A stretch of DNA of 64,000 nucleotides from Morinoia aosen (Eukaryota; Arthropoda; Malacostraca; Amphipoda; Talitridae), in assembly GCA_030386875.1 (NCBI GenBank), contig CM059571.1, positions 28,266,355 through 28,330,354 of the forward strand, in the 5' to 3' direction. The position numbers and the translations under genes are program-made. Position 1 is the stretch's first letter. Each line of letters starts with the position of its first letter. Of the stretch, positions 10,357 through 20,289 are shown in pieces. The notes under the pieces are model-generated. The model was not told the origin of the DNA and ran no database searches. It saw only the letters and a list, made by a program, of their open reading frames with translations.

Positions 10357-11384
10357 CTAAATGATACATCTTTGACCTTCGAATTTCATTTCTTTATTCC
10401 AGAAATGCACGTGTCCTTCACTAACGAAATAAGGCGGGGACGTGCCAGAGTGCAGCGACACAGTCGGTTTTCGGCTGGCCTCTCGCGCATCGGACGAGTC
10501 AAACCTGCGCCGCATAATACGCCTATTTAGCTTTCTTTTTTTATGATTTATTAATTCTCCTACAAGCGAATTGTTATTTATAAAGAGCCACATATTAAGC
10601 ATTTATATCCAAAAATAAATTTATCTAATTGGCTTATATTTTCGTTGCCCCGCCATAATATTTTCGTTATACATAGCCTTTTGATTTTCTTCAACTAAAC
10701 GATATTTATTTCATTTTCTGAAATTTTCGTATATATCTATATTTACATTTAAATGCGTACATTTAAATTTGCTACAGTTATCGTTGCAGCTTCTATTGAT
10801 GGTACAGGCTGCAGGGCATCCATACCAGACATTATTTCATTTCGATTTATACTCATTAAATTTTTTTTTGGTAACGCTATTTTTATATTAGTTGCATAGG
10901 TTCTTATCTGTGTGTCACCTATGCTATCCATACCTATATTTGACATGTAAGAATACCAAGGCTTCAATAACTCTGAAAGTAAAAAACTTAATGAAATTAT
11001 CAAATATCTTCAATCTACTCTGCAATTTTAAAATATCTGAACTTATCAACAATCTGAACATTATGTTTATAATTCTAACACAAAGTTTTTAACACACCTT
11101 ACCAATTTAAACAACAGCCTAAAAGAAATTTTTGGTAATCTAAAATGAATAATTGAACTGATTCAAAGTTATCACATGAAATGGAAGTAAAAAATGTGAA
11201 GACTATTTACCACCTATTACATTTTTCAAAACATTAAATTATCTATTCAGAGTGGATATCTTACTTTCAACAATAAAAGAGTGGTAAAAAACATATAAAT
11301 GTAAGCTATAGCTTTGAGGATTAGATGATACAACTCAAATTAGAGGATGATAGAGATAATAGATTATAGAAGGTTAGTGGTTGA
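10357..11384. other. Anonymous AT-rich sequence, no gene seen
   Basis: Short frames on both strands show no domain. This is the left flank of the gypsy insertion. Confidence 0.35.
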
Positions 11385-11388
11385 ACCA

Positions 11389-11705
11389 TGTGCGCCCGCC
11401 AGGCATATAAATAGAATCGGCGAGAGACACCGTCGTTCATTAGCGGTGGGTTGCCGTAGAGGTCGCATTTACAAACAGGAGCGTCGCTGTTCAGTAGCGG
11501 AAGCACGGCTGTCGAGAAAGCATCTGTAGAGATCACAGACGCGCTATAGAAGTAACGAGATTACCTTCCGATCTAAAGATTCTCTACCAATTACGAAGCC
11601 TGTGTCAATTCTGAAGAACAATAAAGGATAACCACATTCGGCTGTTGATTCACTCCCGAACCTCATTCGCGTTAGTTTCGACCTGATACTGAAAGGGTCG
11701 GAACA
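11389..11705 (+). repeat. 5' LTR of the gypsy element
   Basis: 317 bp, TG...CA ends. It differs from the 3' LTR at two sites: A versus T in the GCGGAAGC-A/T-CGGCTG context, and A versus G in CACAG-A/G-CGCGC. TATAAATA lies only 17 bases from the left end, so U3 is very short. AATAAA at 11620-11625 is the likely poly(A) signal. Confidence 0.95.
11406..11439 (+). promoter_or_regulatory. Core promoter in the 5' LTR
   Basis: TATAAATA at 11406-11413 lies about 30 bases before an insect initiator-like TTCATT, with the A at 11439 as probable start. The same sites occur in the 3' LTR. With only about 17 bases upstream inside the LTR, further control must be downstream or in flanking DNA. This is inference from motif spacing. 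Confidence 0.5.
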
Positions 11706-11709
11706 TATT

Positions 11710-11727
11710 TGGTGCCCGTGTATGGGG
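11710..11727 (+). other. Primer-binding site
   Basis: TGGTGCCCGTGTATGGGG starts four bases after the 5' LTR. It begins with the TGG that pairs with a tRNA CCA end. I could not name the tRNA. Confidence 0.6.
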
Positions 11728-12645
11728 ATGTCACATTAAAGATACCCACATTGCCACATTGCCCCATTGAAGAAGAAAGATATCAAGAATTGATCTTCAG
11801 TTCTGCTGATCCGTGATTTTAATTAAATGTGAGGAGTGTCACCCTGTTTGGAGTAACGTCGCATAGTTATCACATTACTTCAGAGCATCGAGAAAAGGAA
11901 GAAAGACGTCAGCGCAGAAAATCGAAATTCTTGGAAGGAATTTCGAGGGAGAAAAAATCGAAAATCTGCACGCTACTTAGTCTTCACCAGTCTGGAGCGT
12001 CGCTACTCAAAGGAGAAGATGAAGTGAGGGGTCCAGATCAACAACCTGATCTGTCGACGAGATCTACGCATTTACGCACCGTCATCTGCAACGAGAAGAT
12101 CTACGAGAACTACGCATCGCCAAAATATTAAGTTAAGTGTACGCCGATAATGTTGCTGCAAATTAAATAAGCATGCGCTCAAATTAATGATTATACATCA
12201 TCATTATAAAATTAATGAGTAGGAAGTTGAGCAGTAAGCAGTAAGCGGTAAGCATTGCAAGCGCTGATTCCGGGAAGTGGAAGTTGAGCGGCGAGAGCTA
12301 GCAGCATAGGCATTGCGAAAGCGCAGTAAGCAAGCTGGTTCCTGGTAAGTGGGAGAGCGAGCGTATACGCGGAAACGTTGTGTGGAGAGGTAGTCCATTG
12401 TTCTCCAGAACAATTGAAGGAAGTTGTTGCTATTGTTCTCGGGCCATTGTTCTCTAGCATATGAGAGTAAGCTGGAGCAGCTTGCCTCTGTTCAGAGTGG
12501 TGCCAGCCTTCACGAGCAATTAGCAAATAGCCTGTTTTAAGTCCGCTGAAAATGTGAGTTACCATTTTATTTGCATGTGAAAATTTTATTGTGTGTAGAA
12601 CATTTTTCTTTTAATGGTAATTAGAGGTCTAAGAATATAAGAGTA
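11728..12645 (+). other. Leader of the gypsy element, possible lost gag N-terminus
   Basis: Over 900 bases between primer site and the recognisable gag frame. A 100-codon frame at 11829-12131 (basic, lysine/arginine-rich N-terminal half) has no recognised domain. A GTGAGT donor-like site at 12554 precedes the gag start by about 90 bases, so splicing is conceivable but unproven. Confidence 0.45.
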
Positions 12646-13410
12646 TTGTGTGTTTATGTCGAGAATACTTTAATTGTTGCGTTAGCTATGGTCATCATCA
12701 ACCCCCTAGTAACAGAAGATTTTTCCAAAAAACTATTTAACAAACCCTTCAAATCGTCGGAAGAGCTTCTTCAGAGACTCGTGACTGTAATTAGGAATTT
12801 TCCCGAGGATAAGCAAATATTAGCGACTCGATCTGAGAGATCTATGGAAATCTATTGTGCTGAGGATGATCATTCGTCCGAATCAAACTTTGATGCAGCC
12901 TGTGATGAGGCCGAAGTGCATACAATGACAAGAGGCGGATTTCAAGGTAGAGGTAGGACGCGTAGGCCCTACTGGAGACCAAATTTCCCGAGACCAACTT
13001 TCCGTGCTAGACCTCACGTAAAATCTTATGTTGGAGATAGAGAATTAGGAACTCTAGAAGTCCAGGCATTGGAGACAGCTGAAACAAAGCGTTGCTCGAA
13101 GTGTTACAATCATGTGTGTGTCTGTCAAGGCCAAAGAGAGTCGGTAACCACCGTGGCTAGGAAACCGACTGATTGGTACAAACCAGGTTCATCTCAGACA
13201 GCCACCGAGCATTCACTGCGTGATGTAGTTTGTTTTCGTTGTAATAAGTTAGGACACTACGCAAGAGATTGTAGGTCCAGAAGAGACTATTTAAACAGAC
13301 CAGGCAGATCGGATCGTTTCCGTGCGCGAGGACAGTATAAAACTCGTATGTCAGAAAAAGGCCAGGTAGAAACTTACCAAACTAACAGTGGCAATGATTT
13401 TTTAGCGTAA
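12646..13410 (+). CDS. gag: Gypsy gag (nucleocapsid part)
   Basis: A 254-codon frame; the first ATG inside it is at 12688. The middle is basic and Arg/Gly/Pro-rich (about residues 100-125), as in RNA-binding nucleocapsid regions. A perfect CX2CX4HX4C zinc knuckle, CFRCNKLGHYARDC, lies at residues 196-209, and a second Cys-rich motif (CSKCYNHVCVC) starts at residue 150. Gag binds genomic RNA and builds the virus-like particle. The usual capsid domain ahead of the knuckle is mostly missing, so the protein is short for the family. It may be N-terminally deleted or have an upstream spliced exon. The frame ends just after the slippery site used to reach pol. Confidence 0.8.
   Translation: MCVYVENTLIVALAMVIINPLVTEDFSKKLFNKPFKSSEELLQRLVTVIRNFPEDKQILATRSERSMEIYCAEDDHSSESNFDAACDEAEVHTMTRGGFQGRGRTRRPYWRPNFPRPTFRARPHVKSYVGDRELGTLEVQALETAETKRCSKCYNHVCVCQGQRESVTTVARKPTDWYKPGSSQTATEHSLRDVVCFRCNKLGHYARDCRSRRDYLNRPGRSDRFRARGQYKTRMSEKGQVETYQTNSGNDFLA
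13398..13404 (+). promoter_or_regulatory. -1 ribosomal frameshift site between gag and pol
   Basis: TTTTTTA is read in the gag frame as T TTT TTA, the canonical X XXY YYZ form. The gag stop follows two codons later (TAA at 13408-13410). The pol frame opens at exactly this point, since its preceding in-frame stop is TGA at 13395-13397. A short overlap at a canonical heptamer strongly suggests -1 frameshifting to make Gag-Pol. Confidence 0.75.
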
Positions 13411-16400
13411 ACAGCAGAGACGATTTCATTTCCGATAGAAATAACATCAATGGTAAAAATGAAACTACAATAACTAAGTATGACTCTACGGCGACAAATC
13501 CCTGTGAACCCGAGGAGAATTCTGGTGCTGAAGATTCCCTCGTTAAAAATGTTGAGAGAGTTGATGTGTTAAACATGTCTGAAGATTCCCTCGTTAAAAA
13601 TGTTGAGATAATTGACACACTAATTAAGTGTCAAAATAGATATGAATCGCTGGGAGAGGTGGAATTAAGTGATGATCTGAACGATCATGGCATTAATTAT
13701 GAAAGCCATTTTACGGCGAACGTTTGTAAATACGAAGAAGATGAAGAAGTCGAAGTCACAGGACAAAATGAATTATTTGTAATACGAAAAAGTCATAAGC
13801 CCATGATTGTGCTTAGAAAAGATGCAGACCTGTGGAATGCATTGATTGATTCAGGATCAGAGAAGTGCCTAATCAGCTACCACAGAATAAGTGAGATAAG
13901 TAATGACGTGAAGCCAAGTTCTCTGACTATAAAAGGCGTTAACGCTAAGAGTAATGTTGAAGGCGAGGTGGAGCTTGTCCTAAAGTTAAAAAACGGTATA
14001 AGTTTAAAGACAAATGCTTTAATAATTAAAGATGGTATTTACAATTATGACGTCATTATTGGGCGTGATTTATTAGACAAGAACGCCGTTGTAGACTTAA
14101 AACAAAGATGTTTAATTATCAAAGACGAGAAAATCCCCTTTGCAGAGGTAAAGCGACGAAAAAAGAAAAAGACAGAGTGTCTCGAGTATTTAATAGAGAA
14201 TACTGAGTGTCTCATGGCAGACACGATTACGTCCAGAGCTAAGAAAAAAGTCCTAAATAAGCTAAGAGAGAAGAGGACGTGCACTGCTGAGAGAGCAGGC
14301 GAGGAAGTAAAAAGGGATGGTAAGAGAGAAAATCAGCCTGTTCGAGGCGTAGTTGCAGTTACCAATTCCCACACAAGGCCAAGGCCGTTAAGAGTGCATT
14401 CTAGACAAATGGAGATTGCTCCCTATGTAATTTTGAAACATGTTGGACATGTTGGAAAGTGTAAAAATGGAGAATACATAATGAAGAAAGCAACTTTAAA
14501 AGAAGGCATTTGTGTCGCAGAAGCGATTGTGAGAGTTAACAATAGGAGAAAGATTCCGTTGTTGTTAATAAATAGCTCTGACAGAGCGATTGTTTTACCA
14601 GAGAATGCAATTATAAGTACTTTAGAAAAAGTGGAGAAGGATCATGTTGAATCCGAAGTTTACTTGTCAGATGTACAAGGAGAATTAAAGGGAGGATTGA
14701 GTACCTTTGTGCAGGCAACGAGTGTTGTTCAGGACAGTCATTTAGATGTCGAGAAAAAAGACACTAATAGTAAATCTGTCGGGATCACAGGAGTTGTCGA
14801 CGAAGGGTACGTTTCTGATTCCAAAGAAGTAGCCCGTGGTCGGCGGAAATTAAATAATGATGATATCAAGTGTAACGATGACGAAATGAAGCCTGAATTG
14901 CTGAGTTTGTTGAATGAATTCAGAGACGTTATTACTATAGACAATGAATCGATCTCAGCTGCTGCGATTAAACCATACAAAATACGTTTGAAACCTAACG
15001 TGGATGTCGTAAATGTCCCTCCCTATCGTATTGCCCACCGTTACATGGAAGACTTGAAAGTCGTTAACGAAAAAATGTTAGACGACGGAATTATTAGACC
15101 ATCGATTTCAGCTTATAATTCACCGATAATTGTAGTTCATAAGAAAGATGGAACTATACGTCCGGTAGTTGACTTTCGCAAGGTAAATGAGGTAATTCAT
15201 GAAGAATCATTCCCGCTGCCGAGAGTGGACGAGCTTCTCTATAGTTTAAATGGTCAAAAATATTTCTCAAAATTAGATGTTAGGTCAGGATATCATAATA
15301 TTACACTGACCGATGAGAGTAAAGAAATAACCGCATTTACAGTTGGTAGTAGAAAATATGAATTTAATCGTTTACCATTCGGTTTAAAAACCTCACCTGC
15401 ATATTTCCAGTCAGTCATGACGCAAACGCTGTCCTCTGTACTAGGAAAACTATCTTTCGTCTTTATGGACGACGTGCTCATATTTTCTAAGGAGAAGGCA
15501 CAGCATCTTGCAGATATAAAAGTTGTACTTGAACTATTAAGAAACGCTAGATTGTCAATCAAAAATGAAAAATGTGAGTTCTTTAAGAACGAGATTGAAT
15601 ACCTAGGGCATTCCATTAGTGGAATGGGAACCAGAAGCACCGGTACTGACAAAGTAAAGAATTTAGAAACTCCTAAGAATGTAAAACAGTTACAAGCATA
15701 CCTAGGTCTAGTAAATTTCTTTCGTAGGTACATAAAAAATTTTGCGAGTATCGCAAGCCCGCTCTATAATCTTCTAAAAAAAAATGTTGAATTCATTTGG
15801 TCCAAGGATTGTCAAAATGCCTTTGAAAAATTAAAGGATGAACTCTGTGACAACACAATCCTAAGTCACCCAAACTTCGATCAAAAATTTCATCTGTTTT
15901 GTGATGCATCAAATGTAGGCATAGGAGCTGTTTTACTCCAATCATCTACTGATAAAGTTCGAAACATGAGACCTGTCGCATTTTTCTCTAAAACGTTGAA
16001 TTCCACTCAACGACGATACTCAACTACGAAAAAGGAAATGTTCGCTATAGTTGAAGCATTGAAGTACTTTAAATATCTTGTTTTAGGCTATGATCTGGTC
16101 ATTTACACCGATCATAAGCCTTTAGTTCCTTTATTTTCAAAGAAATTGCCTGAAGACAACACGCTCGCGAGATGGAGTATTTATGTCCAAGCTTTTGATG
16201 CCAAATTAAAGTATTTTTCTGGGAAGGCGAATAGTGCCGCCGATGCATTAAGTAGATTAAATCATGACAAAAATCCTTTAACAGAAAGAGAACTAATAGA
16301 GTGTTCTGAATTAACCCCTGATGTAGAGACTTTTCCCGTTGTAACCAGGCTGCAAGCCGCTGCTGCAGGTAACAAATGTAACAAGCCAGTGACTAAGGAA

Positions 16401-17795
16401 GAGTTAGAGGAGACAATGCCAGGAAGTGATGACGGAAGAAACAACAACAGTACTGCTGAAAGCCCCAGACATGAACCCAGTGACTTTAATAGCAGACAGA
16501 AAACGAGCTTATGCAGACTGGATAAAGTTAACAAGACTACAGACCATTCAAGTATTAACGACAACTGGTCGTTAGACGAATTTAAACGTGAACAAGATAG
16601 TGATGCCTTTTGTTCTGAAATAAAGGACGCCCTAGAGAATGCAACAAAAGTTAATAATACTGACATGAATGAATTTCTGATTATGAATGACATTTTGTAT
16701 AAAAGACGAAGAATTGACAACAGACCCAGCACCATTCTGACTATTGTGGTGCCGTATACTCTGCTGCACAAGACAATTCTATTCATCCATAATTTGTCCC
16801 ATACAGATTTGAATCATACCTTGTTTAAGTTTAAATTAAAATATTTTCATCCGTACGAACGGACAATTACACGCAAAATTGTTGAATCTTGTGACATCTG
16901 TAAGATTCTAAAATCACGAATACCGATGCCGATTCAAATTCTAAATGCTCCAATTGGAACACGATGTTTTCAAACGGTCAGCATGGACTTCTACGGTCCA
17001 TTAACAATGACAGACAATGGTAACAAGTATATTCTTGTTATCATCGACCTATTTTCCCGTTTTGTTAAATTATATTCGACTAGTGACCGATGTACAGAGA
17101 CTGTTACAGATTGTCTATGGAATTTTTGCTGTTTGTTCGGTACCCCGGACGTATTGTTGTCCGACAACGCTCTAGAATTTAAATCATCTAATGTGAGAAA
17201 TTTCACAAAAGGACTTTCTATCCTAAAAAAGGAAGTTCTGGCTTATTCCCCTTTTTCTAATGGTATTGTTGAGCGGTGTAATGGAAAAATTCGACACCTG
17301 CTCAAGTTATATCTAAATTTTCTTACTCATAATGAGTGGGATAGACTATTGGATATTGTGGCGAATTCGATTAACAATAGTTTTAATGAAACTATAGGCG
17401 ATACACCCGCATACACGGTTTTCGGTAGAGATACGTGTGTGTATATCAGTTCTACTAATTTAGAAGACTTCAATGTTGCGACTACATATGAAGATGTTCA
17501 CAAACAAAAATTTACCGAGTCATCTATTGTAGTGAACAATATTAGAACTGCGATCATTAACGCCACAATCGAAAGAACTGCCTATAGAAATATGAAACGT
17601 CGCGATAAAAATTTAAAAGTGACGGACCGTGTATTAGTAAAAAATCATGCCAAAAAACACAAATTACAGCTAAATTTCTTAGGACCAGGTATCATTGAAA
17701 AGCTAGGTAAAAATTACGCAGATATTAAGATCGGTAACAAGATTATCCGAACGAACTTAAACCATGTACTGCCTTTAGATAAGTTAAGAAGGTAA
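13398..17795 (+). CDS. pol: Gypsy Pol: protease, reverse transcriptase, RNase H, integrase
   Basis: An uninterrupted frame of 1465 codons from the frameshift site. Residues are counted from 13398. The aspartic protease motif LIDSGSE has its catalytic Asp at residue 151. The RT shows RPVVDFRKVNE, SKLDVRSGYH, FNRLPFGLKTSP and the catalytic FMDD at 688-691. RNase H begins with FCDASNVGIGAVLLQ (Asp 836) and ends near the ADALSRL block. Integrase has an HHCC zinc region and a DD35E triad at Asp1197, Asp1256 and Glu1292, within MDFYGPL, SDNALEF and NGIVERCN. The C-terminus (LGPGIIEKLG) is a chromatin-binding-like tail of unknown type. No ATG is needed if translated as Gag-Pol; the first ATG is at 13575. 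All catalytic residues are present. Confidence 0.95.
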   Translation, partial: FFSVNSRDDFISDRNNINGKNETTITKYDSTATNPCEPEENSGAEDSLVKNVERVDVLNMSEDSLVKNVEIIDTLIKCQNRYESLGEVELSDDLNDHGINYESHFTANVCKYEEDEEVEVTGQNELFVIRKSHKPMIVLRKDADLWNALIDSGSEKCLISYHRISEISNDVKPSSLTIKGVNAKSNVEGEVELVLKLKNGISLKTNALIIKDGIYNYDVIIGRDLLDKNAVVDLKQRCLIIKDEKIPFAEVKRRKKKKTECLEYLIENTECLMADTITSRAKKKVLNKLREKRTCTAERAGEEVKRDGKRENQPVRGVVAVTNSHTRPRPLRVHSRQMEIAPYVILKHVGHVGKCKNGEYIMKKATLKEGICVAEAIVRVNNRRKIPLLLINSSDRAIVLPENAIISTLEKVEKDHVESEVYLSDVQGELKGGLSTFVQATSVVQDSHLDVEKKDTNSKSVGITGVVDEGYVSDSKEVARGRRKLNNDDIKCNDDEMKPELLSLLNEFRDVITIDNESISAAAIKPYKIRLKPNVDVVNVPPYRIAHRYMEDLKVVNEKMLDDGIIRPSISAYNSPIIVVHKKDGTIRPVVDFRKVNEVIHEESFPLPRVDELLYSLNGQKYFSKLDVRSGYHNITLTDESKEITAFTVGSRKYEFNRLPFGLKTSPAYFQSVMTQTLSSVLGKLSFVFMDDVLIFSKEKAQHLADIKVVLELLRNARLSIKNEKCEFFKNEIEYLGHSISGMGTRSTGTDKVKNLETPKNVKQLQAYLGLVNFFRRYIKNFASIASPLYNLLKKNVEFIWSKDCQNAFEKLKDELCDNTILSHPNFDQKFHLFCDASNVGIGAVLLQSSTDKVRNMRPVAFFSKTLNSTQRRYSTTKKEMFAIVEALKYFKYLVLGYDLVIYTDHKPLVPLFSKKLPEDNTLARWSIYVQAFDAKLKYFSGKANSAADALSRLNHDKNPLTERELIECSELTPDVETFPVVTRLQAAAAGNKCNKPVTKEELEETMPGSDDGRNNNSTAESPRHEPSDFNSRQKTSLCRLDKVNKTTDHSSINDNWSLDEFKREQDSDAFCSEIKDALENATKVNNTDMNEFLIMNDILYKRRRIDNRPSTILTIVVPYTLLHKTILFIHNLSHTDLNHTLFKFKLKYFHPYERTITRKIVESCDICKILKSRIPMPIQILNAPIGTRCFQTVSMDFYGPLTMTDNGNKYILVIIDLFSRFVKLYSTSDRCTETVTDCLWNFCCLFGTPDVLLSDNALEFKSSNVRNFTKGLSILKKEVLAYSPFSNGIVERCNGKIRHLLKLYLNFLTHNEWDRLLDIVANSINNSFNETIGDTPAYTVFGRDTCVYISSTNLEDFNVATTYEDVHKQKFTESSIVVNNIRTAIINATIERTAYRNMKRRDKNLKVTDRVLVKNHAKKHKLQLNFLGPGIIEKLGKNYADIKIGNKIIRTNLNHVLPLDKLRR
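13529..13607 (+). repeat. 51-bp in-frame tandem duplication at the start of pol
   Basis: CTGAAGATTCCCTCGTTAAA (first base at 13528 and 13579) recurs 51 bases apart, adding 17 residues in frame (EDSLVKNVE seen twice). It lies in the linker ahead of the protease. Confidence 0.85.
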
Positions 17796-18782
17796 AATTG
17801 TCAACCTAGTTTGTAATTGTTCATTCTCAAATATTCCGAATTTGCCATTCCATATATGCGTTCTATGAGTTTTTAGCTTATAAGTGCTTCTATGAGTTTC
17901 TAGCTTGTAAGAGTGTTCTATGAGTTTCTTTCTTAAGACTTTATGTATGTCTTGCATTAGGAAATATTGTGTTGCGCAAACACCTTCAGACGAGATGTCG
18001 AGCTTAGGATGTTGTCATACTGTTGTTGCGACATCAAAAGTTGTGTTCGTCAAGCCGTCAGCTAGAGTTGATAAACTGAGATGCAATCTTGGAAATGTCA
18101 ACACGAGAGTGCGAGCGCAAAGCCGCGAGATCTGCGCTTCTGCCGCAAATTGTTTGGCAACAATGCTAGGCAGTGTAGTTGAACTGAATGTGTCTTAATG
18201 AGAATGAAGCGTTGCCTTATTATGAAACTACAATTGCTTACTTAAACTTGTGGCCGTGCTAATTTCCTCTGTTGTATCCTTTCAGATTCCTTGGCGACTC
18301 CTGAACGATTCCAGAACATTGCACATTCCGACTCACAAGATACACTTGTTTAATTCCAAGAATAATTCACTCATAAACCCCGATGTGTAGAGGGGGACAC
18401 GGTCAACTCTGGCGGCCGCAGGAAACAACGATAGTTTTCGGAATAAGGGTACAGAAAGAAGTATTGCAAGAAGCCTACTGCAACTGCACGGTGTTCCTGA
18501 ACCTCGATTCCCCGTTGCGTACTCGAATTCAAGTGTATGAATCCGGAGAACACGTCGAACTCGTGTTCATAATCAGAATCGCTGCATTCCCAGCGAACAC
18601 CCGGTGAAAAATTACGTTTTCTACATCAACGTGGTGCGCAGGGATAGGGGGCGTGCTCAACCGTACACATTAGCCAACAATACTGTTGATTTATAAATTT
18701 ATAATTTATTTATCACATTGTGTGATTAAAATTAATCACAATTTTAATCCCCGCGCTTTTGGTAGCTTTGTGGCCTGCTAAG
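17796..18782 (+). other. Post-pol region of the gypsy element
   Basis: About 1 kb where env would be expected. It opens with three copies of a TTCTATGAGTTT unit about 28 bases apart (17861, 17888, 17916). Short frames at 17920-18198 (92 codons) and 18383-18607 (74 codons, with an NCT sequon) have no recognised domain, signal peptide or fusion motif. It may be a decayed env or a long leader for the next frame. Confidence 0.5.
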
Positions 18783-19109
18783 ATGGGTAATAAGGTCTCT
18801 AACGTTAATGTGGACGCCATTTTAACTGCCATTAAGGCAAATAATGGTCAAATATCGGATGAACTAATCCGCCACACAGAGGAGACGACAGTCGACCTCA
18901 TTCCTGATCGATTGAGTGACATAATGTTGCTCCTTTACACAATAATCACAATTATAATTACTGTAATGGTAATTTACATTAAACGAGACCTCAACAAGGT
19001 AATCGGACGATTAAGCGGTGAGGACGTAGCATTGCGTCGATCTGCGTGGAAAGAAATCAGTAACAGTCCTAGGCAAATAGTTGCACTTCCACCTCAAGTT
19101 AGCGCGTAA
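18783..19109 (+). CDS. Small putatively myristoylated single-pass membrane protein
   Basis: From the ATG at 18783 this encodes 108 residues; a longer form could start at 18759. It begins MGNKVSN, which fits the N-myristoylation pattern M-G-x-x-x-S. Residues 11-45 look helical and polar. Residues 47-66 (LSDIMLLLYTIITIIITVMV) are a strong transmembrane segment followed by a basic stretch (IKRDLNKVIGR). I do not recognise the family. It has no signal peptide, cysteine pairs or fusion motif, so it is not an ordinary env. The context GCTAAG just before the ATG resembles a splice acceptor, so expression from a spliced transcript is possible. Confidence 0.55.
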   Translation: MGNKVSNVNVDAILTAIKANNGQISDELIRHTEETTVDLIPDRLSDIMLLLYTIITIIITVMVIYIKRDLNKVIGRLSGEDVALRRSAWKEISNSPRQIVALPPQVSA

Positions 19110-19908
19110 CATTACAACGCTAGGCTCCCACATTCTGAATCTGAATACCATAGATCAGAGTATCATGTTCCGATTATCCAATCTGCAACGGAGTAGTAAC
19201 CTTCCATTGTCTTAGATTAATTCTATTTTATACGGAAAAAATCTCTATTATATACGGATTATGTATTCTATTTTACTGGATATTTTACTTTTCTATATTT
19301 TTATGTAACATAGTCTTATGATGGATTTTTCCTTCTTTTTTCCAATTGCATTGAAAATTCTGTTCTCGAAATGTGTTAATATGTTAATCCAAAATAAAAA
19401 TTTTGTTCTCGATCTGACGGTAGGTGTCCAGTTTGTTCAAGAAAGTGTACCTTATGGAAAGGATTTATTAAGTACGCGTTTTGATGTTTGATTTGGATAT
19501 TTTGATATGTTAATAAAATTGTGTGGTGTATCCATTTGTATCCGAAATATCTGGAGTATCCAAGAATTCTAAGATTCAATTGATAAATAACTTGATCATG
19601 AATGAACAAATTGTTTGAGCTAAGTGCGTAGAGTGATTATTTGGTTGATTTTGGGTAATAAATCTAGTATTGAATTGACACTAAAATATAATATTGACAC
19701 TAAAAATAATGTTTAACAAGATGTAGGATTACCGTTGAAATTTGTTTATGATGACAGCAAAGGCCATACCTGCCTACCTCCGTTCATAATTCGGAAGCAA
19801 TTTTGTCATCAGATTTATTGATCGTCAAAGGATAATCAATGTGATTGAGTGACGTTTTAAAAATATTTTTATTGTAATAAAAAATTTTTGTGCGTGGGGG
19901 GTCCTAGA
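19110..19908 (+). other. Gypsy 3' untranslated region with polypurine tract
   Basis: AT-rich and non-coding. GTGGGGGGTCCTAGA immediately before the 3' LTR is the best candidate for the plus-strand primer tract. Confidence 0.5.
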
Positions 19909-20225
19909 TGTGCGCCCGCCAGGCATATAAATAGAATCGGCGAGAGACACCGTCGTTCATTAGCGGTGGGTTGCCGTAGAGGTCGCATTTACAAACAGGA
20001 GCGTCGCTGTTCAGTAGCGGAAGCTCGGCTGTCGAGAAAGCATCTGTAGAGATCACAGGCGCGCTATAGAAGTAACGAGATTACCTTCCGATCTAAAGAT
20101 TCTCTACCAATTACGAAGCCTGTGTCAATTCTGAAGAACAATAAAGGATAACCACATTCGGCTGTTGATTCACTCCCGAACCTCATTCGCGTTAGTTTCG
20201 ACCTGATACTGAAAGGGTCGGAACA
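19909..20225 (+). repeat. 3' LTR of the gypsy element
   Basis: 317 bp, two substitutions from the 5' LTR; followed by ACCA, the target duplication. Confidence 0.95.
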
Positions 20226-20289
20226 ACCAGAAGATTAGTTGTACTAATCTATTGCCAGAAAGATGCGTTCCATTAACAAAGTAAAACTA

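Larger units (their letters stand above)
11385..20229 (+). mobile_element. Ty3/gypsy-type LTR retrotransposon, near-complete and young
   Basis: Two 317-bp LTRs starting TGTGCGCCCG and ending GGTCGGAACA bound an internal region of 8.2 kb. Direct ACCA repeats at 11385-11388 and 20226-20229 are the 4-bp target duplication usual for Ty3/gypsy. The LTRs differ at only two positions, which implies recent insertion. The internal order is primer site, leader, gag, pol (protease-RT-RNase H-integrase), a post-pol region with a small membrane-protein frame, and a purine tract before the 3' LTR. The pol order with integrase after RNase H defines the group. No env with obvious fusion features was found. 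Pol is uninterrupted, so this is the only element in the window that looks potentially active. Confidence 0.93.

Noticed and set aside
12204-12565. Minus-strand frames in the gypsy leader
   Set aside because: No domain and antisense to the element; treated as shadows.
16262-16786. 174-codon minus-strand frame within pol
   Set aside because: Shadow of the pol linker between RNase H and integrase.
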